51,823 nucleotides of DNA from an uncultured Clostridia bacterium (GTDB taxonomy: Bacteria; Bacillota; Clostridia; Oscillospirales; CAG-272), in NCBI GenBank assembly GCA_944381085.1, contig CALWJX010000013.1:1-51823 (forward strand), given 5' to 3'. Positions 36,983 to 45,960 of this stretch are shown here, piece after piece. Numbering within the stretch: the first letter of the stretch is position 1; every line of letters starts with the position of its first letter. Both the position numbers and the translations under genes were made by a program. The notes beneath the pieces are model-generated. The model made no database searches. It was given only the letters and a program-made list of their open reading frames with translations, and was not told where the DNA came from.

Positions 36983-37903
36983 TTACAAACCTCTGTTCTG
37001 ACGAGCCGCCTCACACAGAATAACCGAGGCGGCCGTAGATACGTTAAACGAGTTGACCTTTCCGTACATCGGTATGGAGGTTACAGCGTCGCAGGCGTCC
37101 AAGACGACTCTTGAAACGCCGTTGCCTTCACTTCCGAAAACCAAAGCGCAAGGTCCTTTGAAATCGGTCTTGTAGTACGGTTTTCCTCCCGCTTCCGCCG
37201 CAAATACCCAAATACCTTTTTCCTTTAAGGAACGTATCGTCGATGCAATATTGGAAACTTTCGCGACGGCAAGGTGTTCAATCGCCCCCGCGGAGGATTT
37301 TGATACCGAGAAAGTCATTCCCACGGCGCGTCTTTTTGAAATTATAAGACCGTGCGCGCCGGTGCCTTCCGCGCACCGTATCAAAGCGCCGAGATTGTAC
37401 GGGTCGGTAATTCCGTCGGCAATCACTATCAACGGGTTTTCTTCTCTCTCCTTTGCAATCTCAAGTATTTCGTCAACACTGCAATATTCCTTTTCCGACG
37501 CCATCGCCACAACGCCCTGATGATGTCCGAATCCAGATATCTCATCGAGCCTGTTTTTGTCGGTTTCCACTACCGGTATACCTTTTTCCACCGCCTGCGC
37601 GACGAGCATTACAATAGAGCCTTCCCGTTCACCCTTTTGAACCAGAAGCTTGTCAATGTCCCTGTCAGACTTGAGCAATTCACGCACCGAGTTTCTGCCA
37701 ATGACAACACCTGTATCCGAAAGCGCGTCCGATAAAACAGATTTTGCGGCATAATTATTCCGGGCATTTGTTCTGTCCGGGGATAAATGTATTTCACTTC
37801 CTCTGTTATTATATGAAAAATCCGGTCCGCCGCGTTTTTTTCGCTCGACATTTGTTTTGTTCTGCGGCTTTCGATTGTTTCGATTGTATTTTGATTTTTC
37901 CAT
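36983..37903 (-). CDS. rlmB: 23S rRNA (guanosine-2'-O)-methyltransferase, TrmH/RlmB family
   Basis: SPOUT methyltransferase, most likely acting on G2251 of 23S rRNA. The three knot motifs are visible: ITDPYNLGALIRCAEGTGAHG, ALVFGSEGNGVS and SIPMYGKVNSFNVSTAASV. The N-terminal RNA-binding domain begins VVIGRNSVRELL. It is preceded by about 65 basic, Asn-rich residues that look disordered. The ATG at 37903 is taken as the start. An AAAGG lies 17 bases before it and would better serve an ATA or CTG codon in frame, while an upstream ATG (37948) has no ribosome site, so the start is uncertain. It heads the minus-strand operon down to 30556. Confidence 0.88.
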   Translation of the reverse strand: MEKSKYNRNNRKPQNKTNVERKKRGGPDFSYNNRGSEIHLSPDRTNARNNYAAKSVLSDALSDTGVVIGRNSVRELLKSDRDIDKLLVQKGEREGSIVMLVAQAVEKGIPVVETDKNRLDEISGFGHHQGVVAMASEKEYCSVDEILEIAKEREENPLIVIADGITDPYNLGALIRCAEGTGAHGLIISKRRAVGMTFSVSKSSAGAIEHLAVAKVSNIASTIRSLKEKGIWVFAAEAGGKPYYKTDFKGPCALVFGSEGNGVSRVVLDACDAVTSIPMYGKVNSFNVSTAASVILCEAARQNRGL

Positions 37904-38009
37904 AATCAGTATGTAAATTGCCTTTCTGTTTATTTTCCGCGGGGACATTTCATTTTTGTATATTGATTCAATAAAAACAATACTTATTCGTTTGCTTCAC
38001 ACTGTATAC

Positions 38010-38038
38010 ATTATATCATAAAATGACATGTTTGTATA
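38010..38038 (-). promoter_or_regulatory. Promoter for the rlmB operon
   Basis: On the minus strand TATACA (38033-38038) and TATAAT (38010-38015) are 17 bases apart, about 100 bases before the rlmB start. Confidence 0.5.
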
Positions 38039-38170
38039 GTATAATTTCAAAAATTATTTATAATTTTACAAATATTAAAATAAAACCTTTTCGGTTTGCT
38101 TTTTGTTAAAACAAATCTGCTTCATATTAATTAATTGTCAATAAAAAAACTTTTTCCCGAAAAAGCTATG

Positions 38171-38254
38171 TTAAACAAAATTACACATCGGAAGTATTTT
38201 TTACCTACATTTAACATAACCGAGATATCGCTTTTAACCCGGGTATACTATAAT
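38171..38254 (+). promoter_or_regulatory. Pho-box-like direct repeats and -10 of the pst operon
   Basis: TTAAAC at 38171, TTACAC at 38181, TTACCT at 38201 and TTAACA at 38211 lie on an exact 10-base period; the slot at 38191 reads GAAGTA. This is close to PhoP boxes of Firmicutes (TTAACA-like direct repeats about 11 bases apart). A TATAAT -10 is at 38249-38254, and no good -35 is seen at the expected place, as for activator-dependent promoters. The 463-base gap 37904-38366 holds this and the rlmB promoter. Confidence 0.6.
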
Positions 38255-38366
38255 ATTATCGTGCACAAAAGCGAACAAAAAAAGACAGAAAACATTTCGG
38301 TTGTATTGTATGTCACATAGACATATTCAATATGACAAATTGAAAGAAAGGATTTCTTGTTAAGTT

Positions 38367-39212
38367 ATGAAAAGAATTTTGGTTATTGCATTGTCGGTTG
38401 TTTTGGCGGTTTCAGCATTCGCGGCATGTTCAAATGATTCAACAAGCATATATGTCATATCCCGCGAGGACGGGTCGGGTACAAGAAGCGCGTTTACCGA
38501 GCTGCTCGGAATTGTGGATGAAAACGAAAACGACGCTACCGTAGGCTCCGCGGAAAAGGTTACTTCCACATCCACCGTAATTACAACGGTTGCCGGAAAT
38601 AAGCTTGCCATCGGTTACATATCTCTGGGTTCACTCAGCGACAGCGTAAAGGCAGTGAGCGTGGACGGAGTCGCTCCGAGCGTTGAAAATGTCAAGAACG
38701 GCACATACAAGATTGCCCGTCCGTTCAATATCTGCTACAAAGAAGACACACTGAGCGAGCTTGCGAGCGATTTTGTAAAATTCATCCTTTCCAAAGAAGG
38801 TCAGAATGTCATTAACGAAAACGGATACATAATGGTATCCGAAAACGCCGAAAGCTATACCGCATCCGGACTTACCGGAAAAATAACACTCGCGGGTTCA
38901 ACTTCGGTCTCTCCCGTAATGGATAAGCTCGCGGACGCATACAAAACTCTTAACGCAAATGTTGAGATTGAGATCCAGCAGTCAGGTTCGGGCGCCGGAA
39001 TCGAGTCGGCAACCGAGGGCGCGTGTGATATCGGAATGTCCTCAAGAGAGCTTAAAGACACCGAGCTTGCAACGCTCAAGTCGGTCAAGATTGCGGACGA
39101 TGGCATCGCGGTAATAGTAAACAAAGAAAATACCGTAAGCAATCTTACCAGCGAACAGATAAAGAACATATATCTCGGTAAGCTTACCGATTGGTCTGAG
39201 ATAAGCGAATAA
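38367..39212 (+). CDS. pstS: Phosphate-binding lipoprotein PstS, circularly permuted
   Basis: Extracellular phosphate receptor of the PstSCAB importer. It has a lipoprotein signal with lipobox AFAAC (Cys21). The mature part carries all the expected PstS motifs in swapped order. VISREDGSGTRSAF (30-43), GYISLGSL and KFILSKEGQNVI, which normally form the C-terminal half, come first. AGSTSVSPVMDKL (176-188), QQSGSGAGIE, CDIGMSSREL, IADDGIAVIVNKEN and IYLGKLTDW, normally the N-terminal half, come last. Phosphate-contact residues of both halves are kept, so binding is expected. First gene of the pst/pho run. Confidence 0.88.
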   Translation: MKRILVIALSVVLAVSAFAACSNDSTSIYVISREDGSGTRSAFTELLGIVDENENDATVGSAEKVTSTSTVITTVAGNKLAIGYISLGSLSDSVKAVSVDGVAPSVENVKNGTYKIARPFNICYKEDTLSELASDFVKFILSKEGQNVINENGYIMVSENAESYTASGLTGKITLAGSTSVSPVMDKLADAYKTLNANVEIEIQQSGSGAGIESATEGACDIGMSSRELKDTELATLKSVKIADDGIAVIVNKENTVSNLTSEQIKNIYLGKLTDWSEISE

Positions 39213-39235
39213 ATCAGACTCCTTATCTTGGACTT

Positions 39236-39267
39236 ATGCGGAGACGCCTTGTGCATCGTCTCCGCAT
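39236..39267 (+). other. Stem-loop between pstS and pstC
   Basis: ATGCGGAGACG (39236-39246) pairs with CGTCTCCGCAT (39257-39267), a perfect 11-bp stem with a 10-base loop and no T tract. It probably protects the pstS end of the message or partly stops transcription, which would give more receptor than permease; this role is inferred. Confidence 0.65.
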
Positions 39268-39310
39268 TAATAATATCATGGGAAAATTAAGGTATAATTG
39301 GTGATTTACT

Positions 39311-40207
39311 ATGACAAATCAGAAACTTAAACCCGAAAAGAAAAAAAGATACATATCCGTTAAAGAAACCGGTATGAAAATACTGTTTCTTATCTGCGCT
39401 CTGGCGTCCATTGTGGCTGTCATTGTAATCTGTCTGTTTCTTTTCGCGAAAGGATTTCCCGCTATCGGTGAAATCGGAATCTTCAAATTTATTTTCGGAA
39501 CGACATGGAAGCCGTCCGCCGAGATATTCGGAATATTTCCGATGATTGTCGGAAGTATCTACGTAACTGCCGGAGCAATAATTATCGGAGTTCCGCTGGC
39601 ATTGCTCTGCGCCGCCTTTCTCGCGAAATTCTGCCCTCCTAAATTATACAGGATTTTAAAGCCGGCAATCAACCTCATGGCGGGAATACCTTCAATCGTT
39701 TACGGCTTTTTCGGGCTTGTATTTATAGTACCGCTTATGCAGACAATCACCGGAGGAAGCGGAAAGGGAATCATCACGGCTTCAATTTTGCTCGGAATCA
39801 TGATATTGCCCACGGTAATCGGAGTCGCGGAATCGGCAATACGCGCCGTTCCCGACAGCTATTACGAAGGCTCGCTGGCTTTGGGAGCCACACACGAGAG
39901 AAGTGTGTTTGCCGTTATATTTCCCGCGGCAAAATCCGGAATATTCGCCGGGGTCATACTCGGAGTGGGAAGGGCAATAGGCGAGACCATGGCGGTCATT
40001 ATGGTTGCCGGAAATCAGGAAATACTACCCGAAAGCATACTTTCCGGGGTGCGGACAATGACGGCGAATATAGTTATAGAGATGGCTTATTCAGAGGTGG
40101 GAAGCCTGCATCAGAACGCTCTTATAGCCACCGGCGTCGTATTGTTTGTATTTATTTTGCTCATAAACATATCCTTCTCATTGCTTAAAAGGAGGGAAAA
40201 GTCATGA
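39311..40207 (+). CDS. pstC: Phosphate ABC transporter permease PstC
   Basis: Membrane subunit of the phosphate importer, 298 residues with six predicted helices. The first is at about 22-48. The inner-membrane permease loop for the ATPase is SLALGATHERSVFAVIFPAAKSG-like (EGSLALGATHER), and LMAGIPSIVYGFFGL is the family signature. NQEILPESILSGVRTMTANI in the last loop is typical of PstC. Its TGA overlaps the pstA start in ATGA. Confidence 0.95.
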   Translation: MTNQKLKPEKKKRYISVKETGMKILFLICALASIVAVIVICLFLFAKGFPAIGEIGIFKFIFGTTWKPSAEIFGIFPMIVGSIYVTAGAIIIGVPLALLCAAFLAKFCPPKLYRILKPAINLMAGIPSIVYGFFGLVFIVPLMQTITGGSGKGIITASILLGIMILPTVIGVAESAIRAVPDSYYEGSLALGATHERSVFAVIFPAAKSGIFAGVILGVGRAIGETMAVIMVAGNQEILPESILSGVRTMTANIVIEMAYSEVGSLHQNALIATGVVLFVFILLINISFSLLKRREKS

Positions 40208-41085
40208 CAAATACCGTCTCCGAAGAAAAAAAAGACCGGACAAAAAGTCTTACCCGGAAACTCTATAAAAATCATGTGGGATCCAAAATCATACGTGTTC
40301 TTGTCTGGGGAGCCGCTGTAATTTCAGCCGCGATACTTATATTTCTCATAGGATACATCATAATCAAAGGCGTGCCCAATCTGCGGCTGTCACTGTTTGA
40401 ATGGGAATATAACAGTGAAAACGTAACCATGCTTCCGGCAATTCTGAATACCTTGGAAATGACGGTTCTTACACTGCTGATTGCGGTTCCCGTCGGTATA
40501 TTTTCGGCGGTATATATGGTAGAATACGCTAAAAGAGGCTCCAAGATAGTAAAAATTGTGCGCCTTACATCGGAAACGCTTCAGGGCATTCCGTCAATTG
40601 TATACGGTCTTTTCGGATATATATTATTCGTTCTGACGTGTGGATGGAGATACTCAATGATAGCCGGAGTATGTACGCTTGCTATAATGGTATTGCCGCT
40701 GATAATGCGCACAACCGAGGAAGCGCTTCTCGCGATTCCGGATTCATACAGGGAGGGAAGCTTCGGACTGGGAGCCGGAAAACTGAGAACGGTATTCAAA
40801 ATCGTTTTGCCCAGCGCCGTACCCGGAATATTCGCGGGAATAATACTTGCAATAGGAAGAATAGTCGGAGAGACCGCCGCGCTCATATACACCTCGGGCT
40901 CCGGAACAAACTTTACCGGAAATATAACCGATTCCTCAAGAACGCTCGCGGTACATCTGTATTGTCTGTACAATGAGGGACTTTACATGGAGGAATCATA
41001 CGCGACAGCGTTTGTTCTTCTGGTAATGGTAGTGGGGATAAACGCTCTGTCTTCGTTCATTGCCAAAAAGATTACCAAAAAGTAA
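40204..41085 (+). CDS. pstA: Phosphate ABC transporter permease PstA
   Basis: Second membrane subunit, 293 residues with six helices. TLQGIPSIVYGLFGY and PDSYREGSFGLGAGKLRTVFK carry the permease signature and the EAA-type loop that docks PstB. SGSGTNFTGNITDSSRTLAVHLY near the end is typical of PstA. It starts 4 bases before the end of pstC, with AGGAGGG upstream, so the two are made together. Confidence 0.95.
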   Translation: MTNTVSEEKKDRTKSLTRKLYKNHVGSKIIRVLVWGAAVISAAILIFLIGYIIIKGVPNLRLSLFEWEYNSENVTMLPAILNTLEMTVLTLLIAVPVGIFSAVYMVEYAKRGSKIVKIVRLTSETLQGIPSIVYGLFGYILFVLTCGWRYSMIAGVCTLAIMVLPLIMRTTEEALLAIPDSYREGSFGLGAGKLRTVFKIVLPSAVPGIFAGIILAIGRIVGETAALIYTSGSGTNFTGNITDSSRTLAVHLYCLYNEGLYMEESYATAFVLLVMVVGINALSSFIAKKITKK

Positions 41086-41130
41086 GAAAAACACAATAAA
41101 TTAAAATGTGAAAGGCGGCAAAATTTAGAC

Positions 41131-41880
41131 ATGAATAAAATTGAGATTTCGGATCTGGATCTGTATTACGGAGATTTTCACGCTCTGAAAAATATCAATC
41201 TCTCAATTCCGGAAAAGGAAATAACCGCTTTTATAGGTCCGTCCGGATGCGGAAAGTCAACTCTGTTGAAATCTCTTAACAGAATGAACGATTTGATAGA
41301 AGGGTGCAAAATAACCGGTAAGGTCACACTTGACGGGGAGGATATATATAACGGAATGGATCCGGCGCTGCTCAGGCGAAGGGTAGGAATGGTGTTCCAA
41401 AAGCCCAATCCTTTTCCGATGAGCATTTATGACAACATTGCGTACGGACCGAGAACTCACGGAATAAAATCCAAGGTAAAGCTTGATGAGATAATAGAAG
41501 AATCTCTCAGACAGGCTGCTATATGGGACGAGGTCAAGGACAGACTGAAAAAAAGCGCTTTGGGTCTGTCCGGAGGACAGCAGCAAAGGCTGTGTATAGC
41601 GAGAGCCTTGGCGGTAGGACCGGAAGTGCTTTTGATGGACGAACCTACAAGCGCGCTTGACCCGATATCCACATCAAGAATAGAAGACCTTGTCACTGAA
41701 TTAAAGAAAAATTACACTATAATAATAGTAACGCACAATATGCAGCAGGCGGCGCGTATATCAAACAACACGGCTTTCTTTCTGTTGGGCGAGATTGTCG
41801 AATATGACAATACGGAGAAGATATTCTCCCTTCCGTCGGACAAGAGAACGGAAGATTATATCACGGGAAGGTTTGGTTAA
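41131..41880 (+). CDS. pstB: Phosphate ABC transporter ATPase PstB
   Basis: ATP-hydrolysing subunit of 249 residues. Walker A is GPSGCGKST (36-44). The Q-loop is [15 protein letters not shown], a PstB hallmark. The signature motif is LSGGQQQR, Walker B with the catalytic Glu is [11 protein letters not shown], and the switch His is in [16 protein letters not shown] precedes ATG. Confidence 0.97.
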   Translation: MNKIEISDLDLYYGDFHALKNINLSIPEKEITAFIGPSGCGKSTLLKSLNRMNDLIEGCKITGKVTLDGEDIYNGMDPALLRRRVGMVFQKPNPFPMSIYDNIAYGPRTHGIKSKVKLDEIIEESLRQAAIWDEVKDRLKKSALGLSGGQQQRLCIARALAVGPEVLLMDEPTSALDPISTSRIEDLVTELKKNYTIIIVTHNMQQAARISNNTAFFLLGEIVEYDNTEKIFSLPSDKRTEDYITGRFG

Positions 41881-41885
41881 TTATT

Positions 41886-42590
41886 ATGAGAATCAGTTTT
41901 GATGAACAGTTGAAATTATTGCATAACGATATGATAATAATGGGCGCTCTTTGCGAAGAGGTCATTACGGGCGCGGTCGAAGCGCTTCTCGATTATGATT
42001 CCGACAACACGGAGCAGGACAGCGACGTCGCGTGGGCAAAGCAGAACAGATTTGAGCAAATCACCCAGAAAATTTTTGAGAAAGACAAAGATATCGACCG
42101 CATGGAGAGGGAAATCGAAAGTCTGTGCTTTAAACTCATACTCCAGCAGCAACCGGTGGCAAAAGATCTCCGCCGCATATCCGCCGCGCTTAAAATGATA
42201 TCGGACATGGAAAGAATCGGAGATCAGGCGTCCGATATAGCGGAAATAATCAAGTATATACCCAACAGCAGCCTAAGACATAAAATACATATGCGTGAAA
42301 TGTCAAAGGCGGCAGCGGAAATGGTGACAAAAAGCGTTGACGCATATGTAAAGGATGACGTGGAGCTTGCCAGAAAGGTTATCGCCTCTGACGATGAGGT
42401 TGATGACCTCTTCAGACAGATAAGGAGTGAGCTTATAAGCGAGGTTTCAAAAGACGCGTCAAGAGGCGAAGAGTGTATAGATCTTATGATGATAGCAAAA
42501 TATTTCGAACGCATCGGAGACCATGCGACCAATATCGCGGAATGGGTGGAATACTCGGTCACGGGAGTTCACAGAAACTCGGAGATTTAA
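41886..42590 (+). CDS. phoU: Phosphate signalling protein PhoU
   Basis: Negative regulator linking PstSCAB activity to the PhoR kinase. The 234 residues form two PhoU repeats of three helices, each with an ExxxD metal motif (AALKMISDMERIGDQASDIAE and MMIAKYFERIGDHATNIAEW). It starts 5 bases after pstB, inside the same transcript. Confidence 0.96.
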   Translation: MRISFDEQLKLLHNDMIIMGALCEEVITGAVEALLDYDSDNTEQDSDVAWAKQNRFEQITQKIFEKDKDIDRMEREIESLCFKLILQQQPVAKDLRRISAALKMISDMERIGDQASDIAEIIKYIPNSSLRHKIHMREMSKAAAEMVTKSVDAYVKDDVELARKVIASDDEVDDLFRQIRSELISEVSKDASRGEECIDLMMIAKYFERIGDHATNIAEWVEYSVTGVHRNSEI

Positions 42591-42688
42591 CTGTTATTTC
42601 ACAATTGTATAAATAATTGTTAATCGGACTGTGTTAAAATGACAATAAATCATCATATAGCACAAAAAGGAGCTTCCTTGAAATATAA

Positions 42689-43348
42689 ATGATAACATTT
42701 GAAACAATAAAAAAAGATGCCGCGATCAATCACTATATCAAGAAAGCGGACGAATCGCTGTGCGCTCTCGGATTTACCGAGCACAGCTTCGCGCATGTGA
42801 CAAAAGTCGCGGAAACATCGGCTTATATTCTTGAAAGTCTGGGATATCCGGAACACGAGATAGAACTTGTGAAAATTGCGGGATATCTTCACGATATCGG
42901 GAATCTGGTCAACAGAATAGACCACTCTCAGAGCGGTGCGGTAATGGCTTTCAGAATTCTTGAGAGCATGAACATGCCGGCTGAGGATATCGCTACAATA
43001 GTTACCGCGATAGGAAATCACGACGAGGGCACGGGAGTTCCGGTAAACGCCGTCGCGGCGGCGCTTATACTTGCCGACAAAAGCGACGTCAGAAGAAGCA
43101 GGGTCAGAAACGCCGATATTTCGACCTTTGACATCCACGACAGAGTGAATTACTCAGTAGTAAAATCAACGCTCAAGATCAATGAAGACAAGACTCTTAT
43201 CAAGCTCAAGCTCCAGATAGACACTCACATAAGCTCAGTGATGAATTATTTTGAGATATTCCTCGGCAGAATGATTCTGTGTAAAAAAGCCGCGGAATGT
43301 CTCGGACTTCAATTTAAACTGATTATCAACGAACAGCAATTAATGTAG
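42689..43348 (+). CDS. HD domain phosphohydrolase in the pho operon
   Basis: A 219-residue HD-domain protein. Metal ligands are visible in EHSFAHVTKVAE, GYLHDIGNL (the HD pair), IDHSQSGAV and LADKSDVRRSRV. Such proteins hydrolyse phosphate esters or nucleotides; the substrate is not predictable. A second part (about 150-219) after NYSVVKSTLKINEDKTLI may be a small beta domain. It lies between phoU and phoP in the same direction, so it probably belongs to the phosphate response. The ribosome site AAAAGGAG is 17 bases away, longer than usual. Confidence 0.8.
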   Translation: MITFETIKKDAAINHYIKKADESLCALGFTEHSFAHVTKVAETSAYILESLGYPEHEIELVKIAGYLHDIGNLVNRIDHSQSGAVMAFRILESMNMPAEDIATIVTAIGNHDEGTGVPVNAVAAALILADKSDVRRSRVRNADISTFDIHDRVNYSVVKSTLKINEDKTLIKLKLQIDTHISSVMNYFEIFLGRMILCKKAAECLGLQFKLIINEQQLM

Positions 43349-43382
43349 TTGCTGTTAAATTTTACAGAAGGGAGGAAACCAA

Positions 43383-44081
43383 ATGATATATCTCCTTGAA
43401 GACGATACAAGCATACGCGAGCTTGTCATATATTCTTTAAACAGAACCGGGACAAAAGCAATAGGCTTTGAAAATGCCGCCACGTTCTGGAACGCGATGA
43501 ACAAAGAACTTCCCGAACTTATTCTGCTGGATATTATGCTGCCGGACGAGGACGGTCTTTCCATTCTGGCAAAATTGAGAATGTCCGCAGAAACAAAAAA
43601 AATACCGGTAATTATGCTTACCGCGAAAAGCACTGAGTATGATAAAGTCATAGCGCTTGACAGCGGAGCGGATGATTATATTACAAAACCTTTCGGAGTA
43701 ATGGAACTGATAGCCAGGGTAAAAGCGGTTTCAAGACGTTCGGACTTATGGCATAATGAGGAAAAATGTTTCAGATACGGAGACCTGTACATATCCGTGA
43801 CAAAGCATCAGATACTTGCAAAAGATAAGGAAATAACTCTTACATTCAAAGAATTTGAACTTTTATGTCTGCTTTTCGAAAACAAAGGCGCAGTTCTGAC
43901 ACGCGACCAGATTCTTCGTCAGATCTGGGGATATGAGTTTGACGGGGAAAACCGGACAGTTGACGTTCATATAAGAACGCTCAGGGCAAAGCTCGGAGAA
44001 TACGGCGACATAGTGGAAACCGTAAGAGGAATAGGATATAAAATTGCGGACCTAAAAACAAATGAAAATAATCTGAACTGA
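43383..44081 (+). CDS. phoP: Response regulator, PhoP/PhoB type (OmpR family)
   Basis: DNA-binding response regulator of 232 residues. The receiver has the acidic pair EDD (6-8), phospho-acceptor Asp50 in LLDIMLPDEDG and Lys102 in ITKPFG. The C-terminal winged helix includes LTFKEFELLCLLFENKGAVLTRDQIL and RTVDVHIRTLRAKL. Position in the pst operon with a partner kinase downstream makes it the phosphate regulator, and the hexamer repeats at 38171 are its likely site. AGGGAGGA precedes ATG. Confidence 0.93.
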   Translation: MIYLLEDDTSIRELVIYSLNRTGTKAIGFENAATFWNAMNKELPELILLDIMLPDEDGLSILAKLRMSAETKKIPVIMLTAKSTEYDKVIALDSGADDYITKPFGVMELIARVKAVSRRSDLWHNEEKCFRYGDLYISVTKHQILAKDKEITLTFKEFELLCLLFENKGAVLTRDQILRQIWGYEFDGENRTVDVHIRTLRAKLGEYGDIVETVRGIGYKIADLKTNENNLN

Positions 44082-44115
44082 AGTTCAGCAAACACCGCAA
44101 AAGGAATTCTTTATT

Positions 44116-45795
44116 ATGACGGTAAAAATCTGTAAAATAATTTGCATTGTTTCTTTTTTTGTTCTTCTGATAGCCGCCGTTGTGATTTTGGGCGTCTCAT
44201 ATTCATATTATTCCGATCGTCTTGAAGAAGATCTTGAACAGAAAATGGAATATGTCAGCCGGGGGATAAATATATCGGGACCGGATTTTCTTGAAGGGCT
44301 TTCGGCAAACGGGACCAGAATAACGCTTATTGCGTCCGACGGAACAGTTCTTTTTGACTCAAAGGCCGATCCGGAAAACATGGAAAACCACGCTTATCGC
44401 CAAGAAGTAAAGGACGCGCTGAGTCTTGGTGTAGGCAAGAGTGAAAGATACTCAGAGACTATGTCGGAAAAGACCTTATATTATGCCCAAAAATTAGATA
44501 ACGGGGATGTAATCAGACTTTCGGACAGTCAGATAACCTGGTTAAGTCTGACTCTCAGTATGCTTACTCCGATTATTGTTATATATGTACTGGCAGTTAT
44601 ATTTTCGATCTTTTTGTCACACAGTCTGTCCAAAAAAATAGTCAAGCCATTGAACGACATTGACCTTGAACATCCCGAAAAGCTCATGGAATATGAAGAA
44701 TTGACTCCGCTGTTGTCAAAAATAAACTCTCAGAACAAGATTATCAACAGGCAAATGGAGGAGCTTGAGAGAAAACAAAAGGAATTCAACGCCATCACCG
44801 ACAATATGAGCGAAGGATTCATAATAATCGACGACAGGGCTGAGATACTTTCATACAACGCGAGCGCCTTAAAACTTCTGGAAGCTTCTTCTAAAGACGA
44901 GTACAAAAGTGTGCTTTCAATAAACAGGAGCGAAAGCTTTCGCCGTACAATAAGCACCGCCCTGATGGGAGAACGGAGAGAAAGCATACTCCAGTCCGAA
45001 CAGGGTTATTTGCGAATTATAGCAAATCCGGTCTTCGAGGATAACAAAACCGCGGGAGCGGTTATCCTGATACTTGATGAGACCGAAAAGGTAACAAATG
45101 AAAACATACGCCGAGAATTTACATCAAACGTATCTCACGAGCTTAAGACTCCGCTTACGTCAATTTCCGGATTTGCGGAACTGATGAAAACGGGATTGGT
45201 TTCCGAAGAGGATACGATTCATTTCGCGGATAACATATACAACGAGGCGCAAAGACTTATAACTTTGGTAAATGATATTATCAAACTGTCAAAGCTTGAC
45301 GAGGGCGTCGGAATGAATAATATCGAAAGCGTGGATATGGGAAATCTGGCTGAAGGAATATGCGACAGGCTGTCTTTTGTGGCAGCCTCGAACGAAATCA
45401 GCATAGAAACCCACTGCGAGCACAGAATTATAGAAGGAAACAGAAAGATACTTGAGGAGATAATCTATAACCTGTGCGACAACGCGATAAAATACAACAA
45501 AAAAGGCGGATTTGTCCGCGTAAACGTAACGGGAAGCGGCGAATCCACCCTGCTTTCCGTGAGCGACAACGGAATCGGAATTCCAAAAGAAGCGCAAAAC
45601 CGCGTTTTTGAACGCTTTTACCGTGTGGATAAAAGTCATTCCAAAGAAATCGGGGGCACCGGACTCGGACTGTCAATAGTAAAACACGGGGCGTTGTACC
45701 ACAACGCGAAAATAACACTTGAAAGCGAGCCCGGAAAGGGAACCTCAATAACCGTCATATTCCCGAATAAATTCAAAATAAATTCCCGGGAATAA
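44116..45795 (+). CDS. phoR: Phosphate sensor histidine kinase PhoR
   Basis: Membrane kinase of 559 residues. Helix 1 is at about 6-29, an extracellular domain spans about 30-142 (including the VLFDSKADPENMENH pattern common in Firmicute PhoR), and helix 2 is at about 145-170. A PAS domain runs from about 225 to 330. The HisKA motif is EFTSNVSHELKTPLTS with His341. The ATPase has NLCDNAIKYN, VSDNGIGIP and GGTGLGLSIV. It should phosphorylate the regulator encoded just upstream and be restrained by PhoU and PstB. It ends the operon at a long hairpin. Confidence 0.94.
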   Translation: MTVKICKIICIVSFFVLLIAAVVILGVSYSYYSDRLEEDLEQKMEYVSRGINISGPDFLEGLSANGTRITLIASDGTVLFDSKADPENMENHAYRQEVKDALSLGVGKSERYSETMSEKTLYYAQKLDNGDVIRLSDSQITWLSLTLSMLTPIIVIYVLAVIFSIFLSHSLSKKIVKPLNDIDLEHPEKLMEYEELTPLLSKINSQNKIINRQMEELERKQKEFNAITDNMSEGFIIIDDRAEILSYNASALKLLEASSKDEYKSVLSINRSESFRRTISTALMGERRESILQSEQGYLRIIANPVFEDNKTAGAVILILDETEKVTNENIRREFTSNVSHELKTPLTSISGFAELMKTGLVSEEDTIHFADNIYNEAQRLITLVNDIIKLSKLDEGVGMNNIESVDMGNLAEGICDRLSFVAASNEISIETHCEHRIIEGNRKILEEIIYNLCDNAIKYNKKGGFVRVNVTGSGESTLLSVSDNGIGIPKEAQNRVFERFYRVDKSHSKEIGGTGLGLSIVKHGALYHNAKITLESEPGKGTSITVIFPNKFKINSRE

Positions 45796-45796
45796 G

Positions 45797-45895
45797 AAAA
45801 AACCCGAATTATCGAAAATGTCGGATATACCTGAAAACCGTAAGACTTTCCGTCTGCGGACTCAGAGATATTAATATTTTCGATAACGGGTTTTT
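45797..45895. terminator. Long-loop hairpin terminator after phoR
   Basis: The left arm AAAAACCCG-AA-TTATCGAAAAT (to 45819) pairs with ATTTTCGATAACGGGTTTTT (45876-45895), about 20 bp with a 2-base bulge and a loop near 56 bases. The T tract follows on the plus strand and an A tract precedes it, so it can work both ways, for phoR and for the convergent regulator gene. Confidence 0.7.
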
Positions 45896-45960
45896 ATATT
45901 TATTTTTACCACAAAAAATCCTTACAGTTCAGCAAGACATTATTTTAGTACGGCACTAGA

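Noticed and set aside
38135..38320. A 61-codon frame upstream of pstS
   Set aside because: It starts at TTG without a ribosome site and covers the Pho-box-like repeats and the -10 element.
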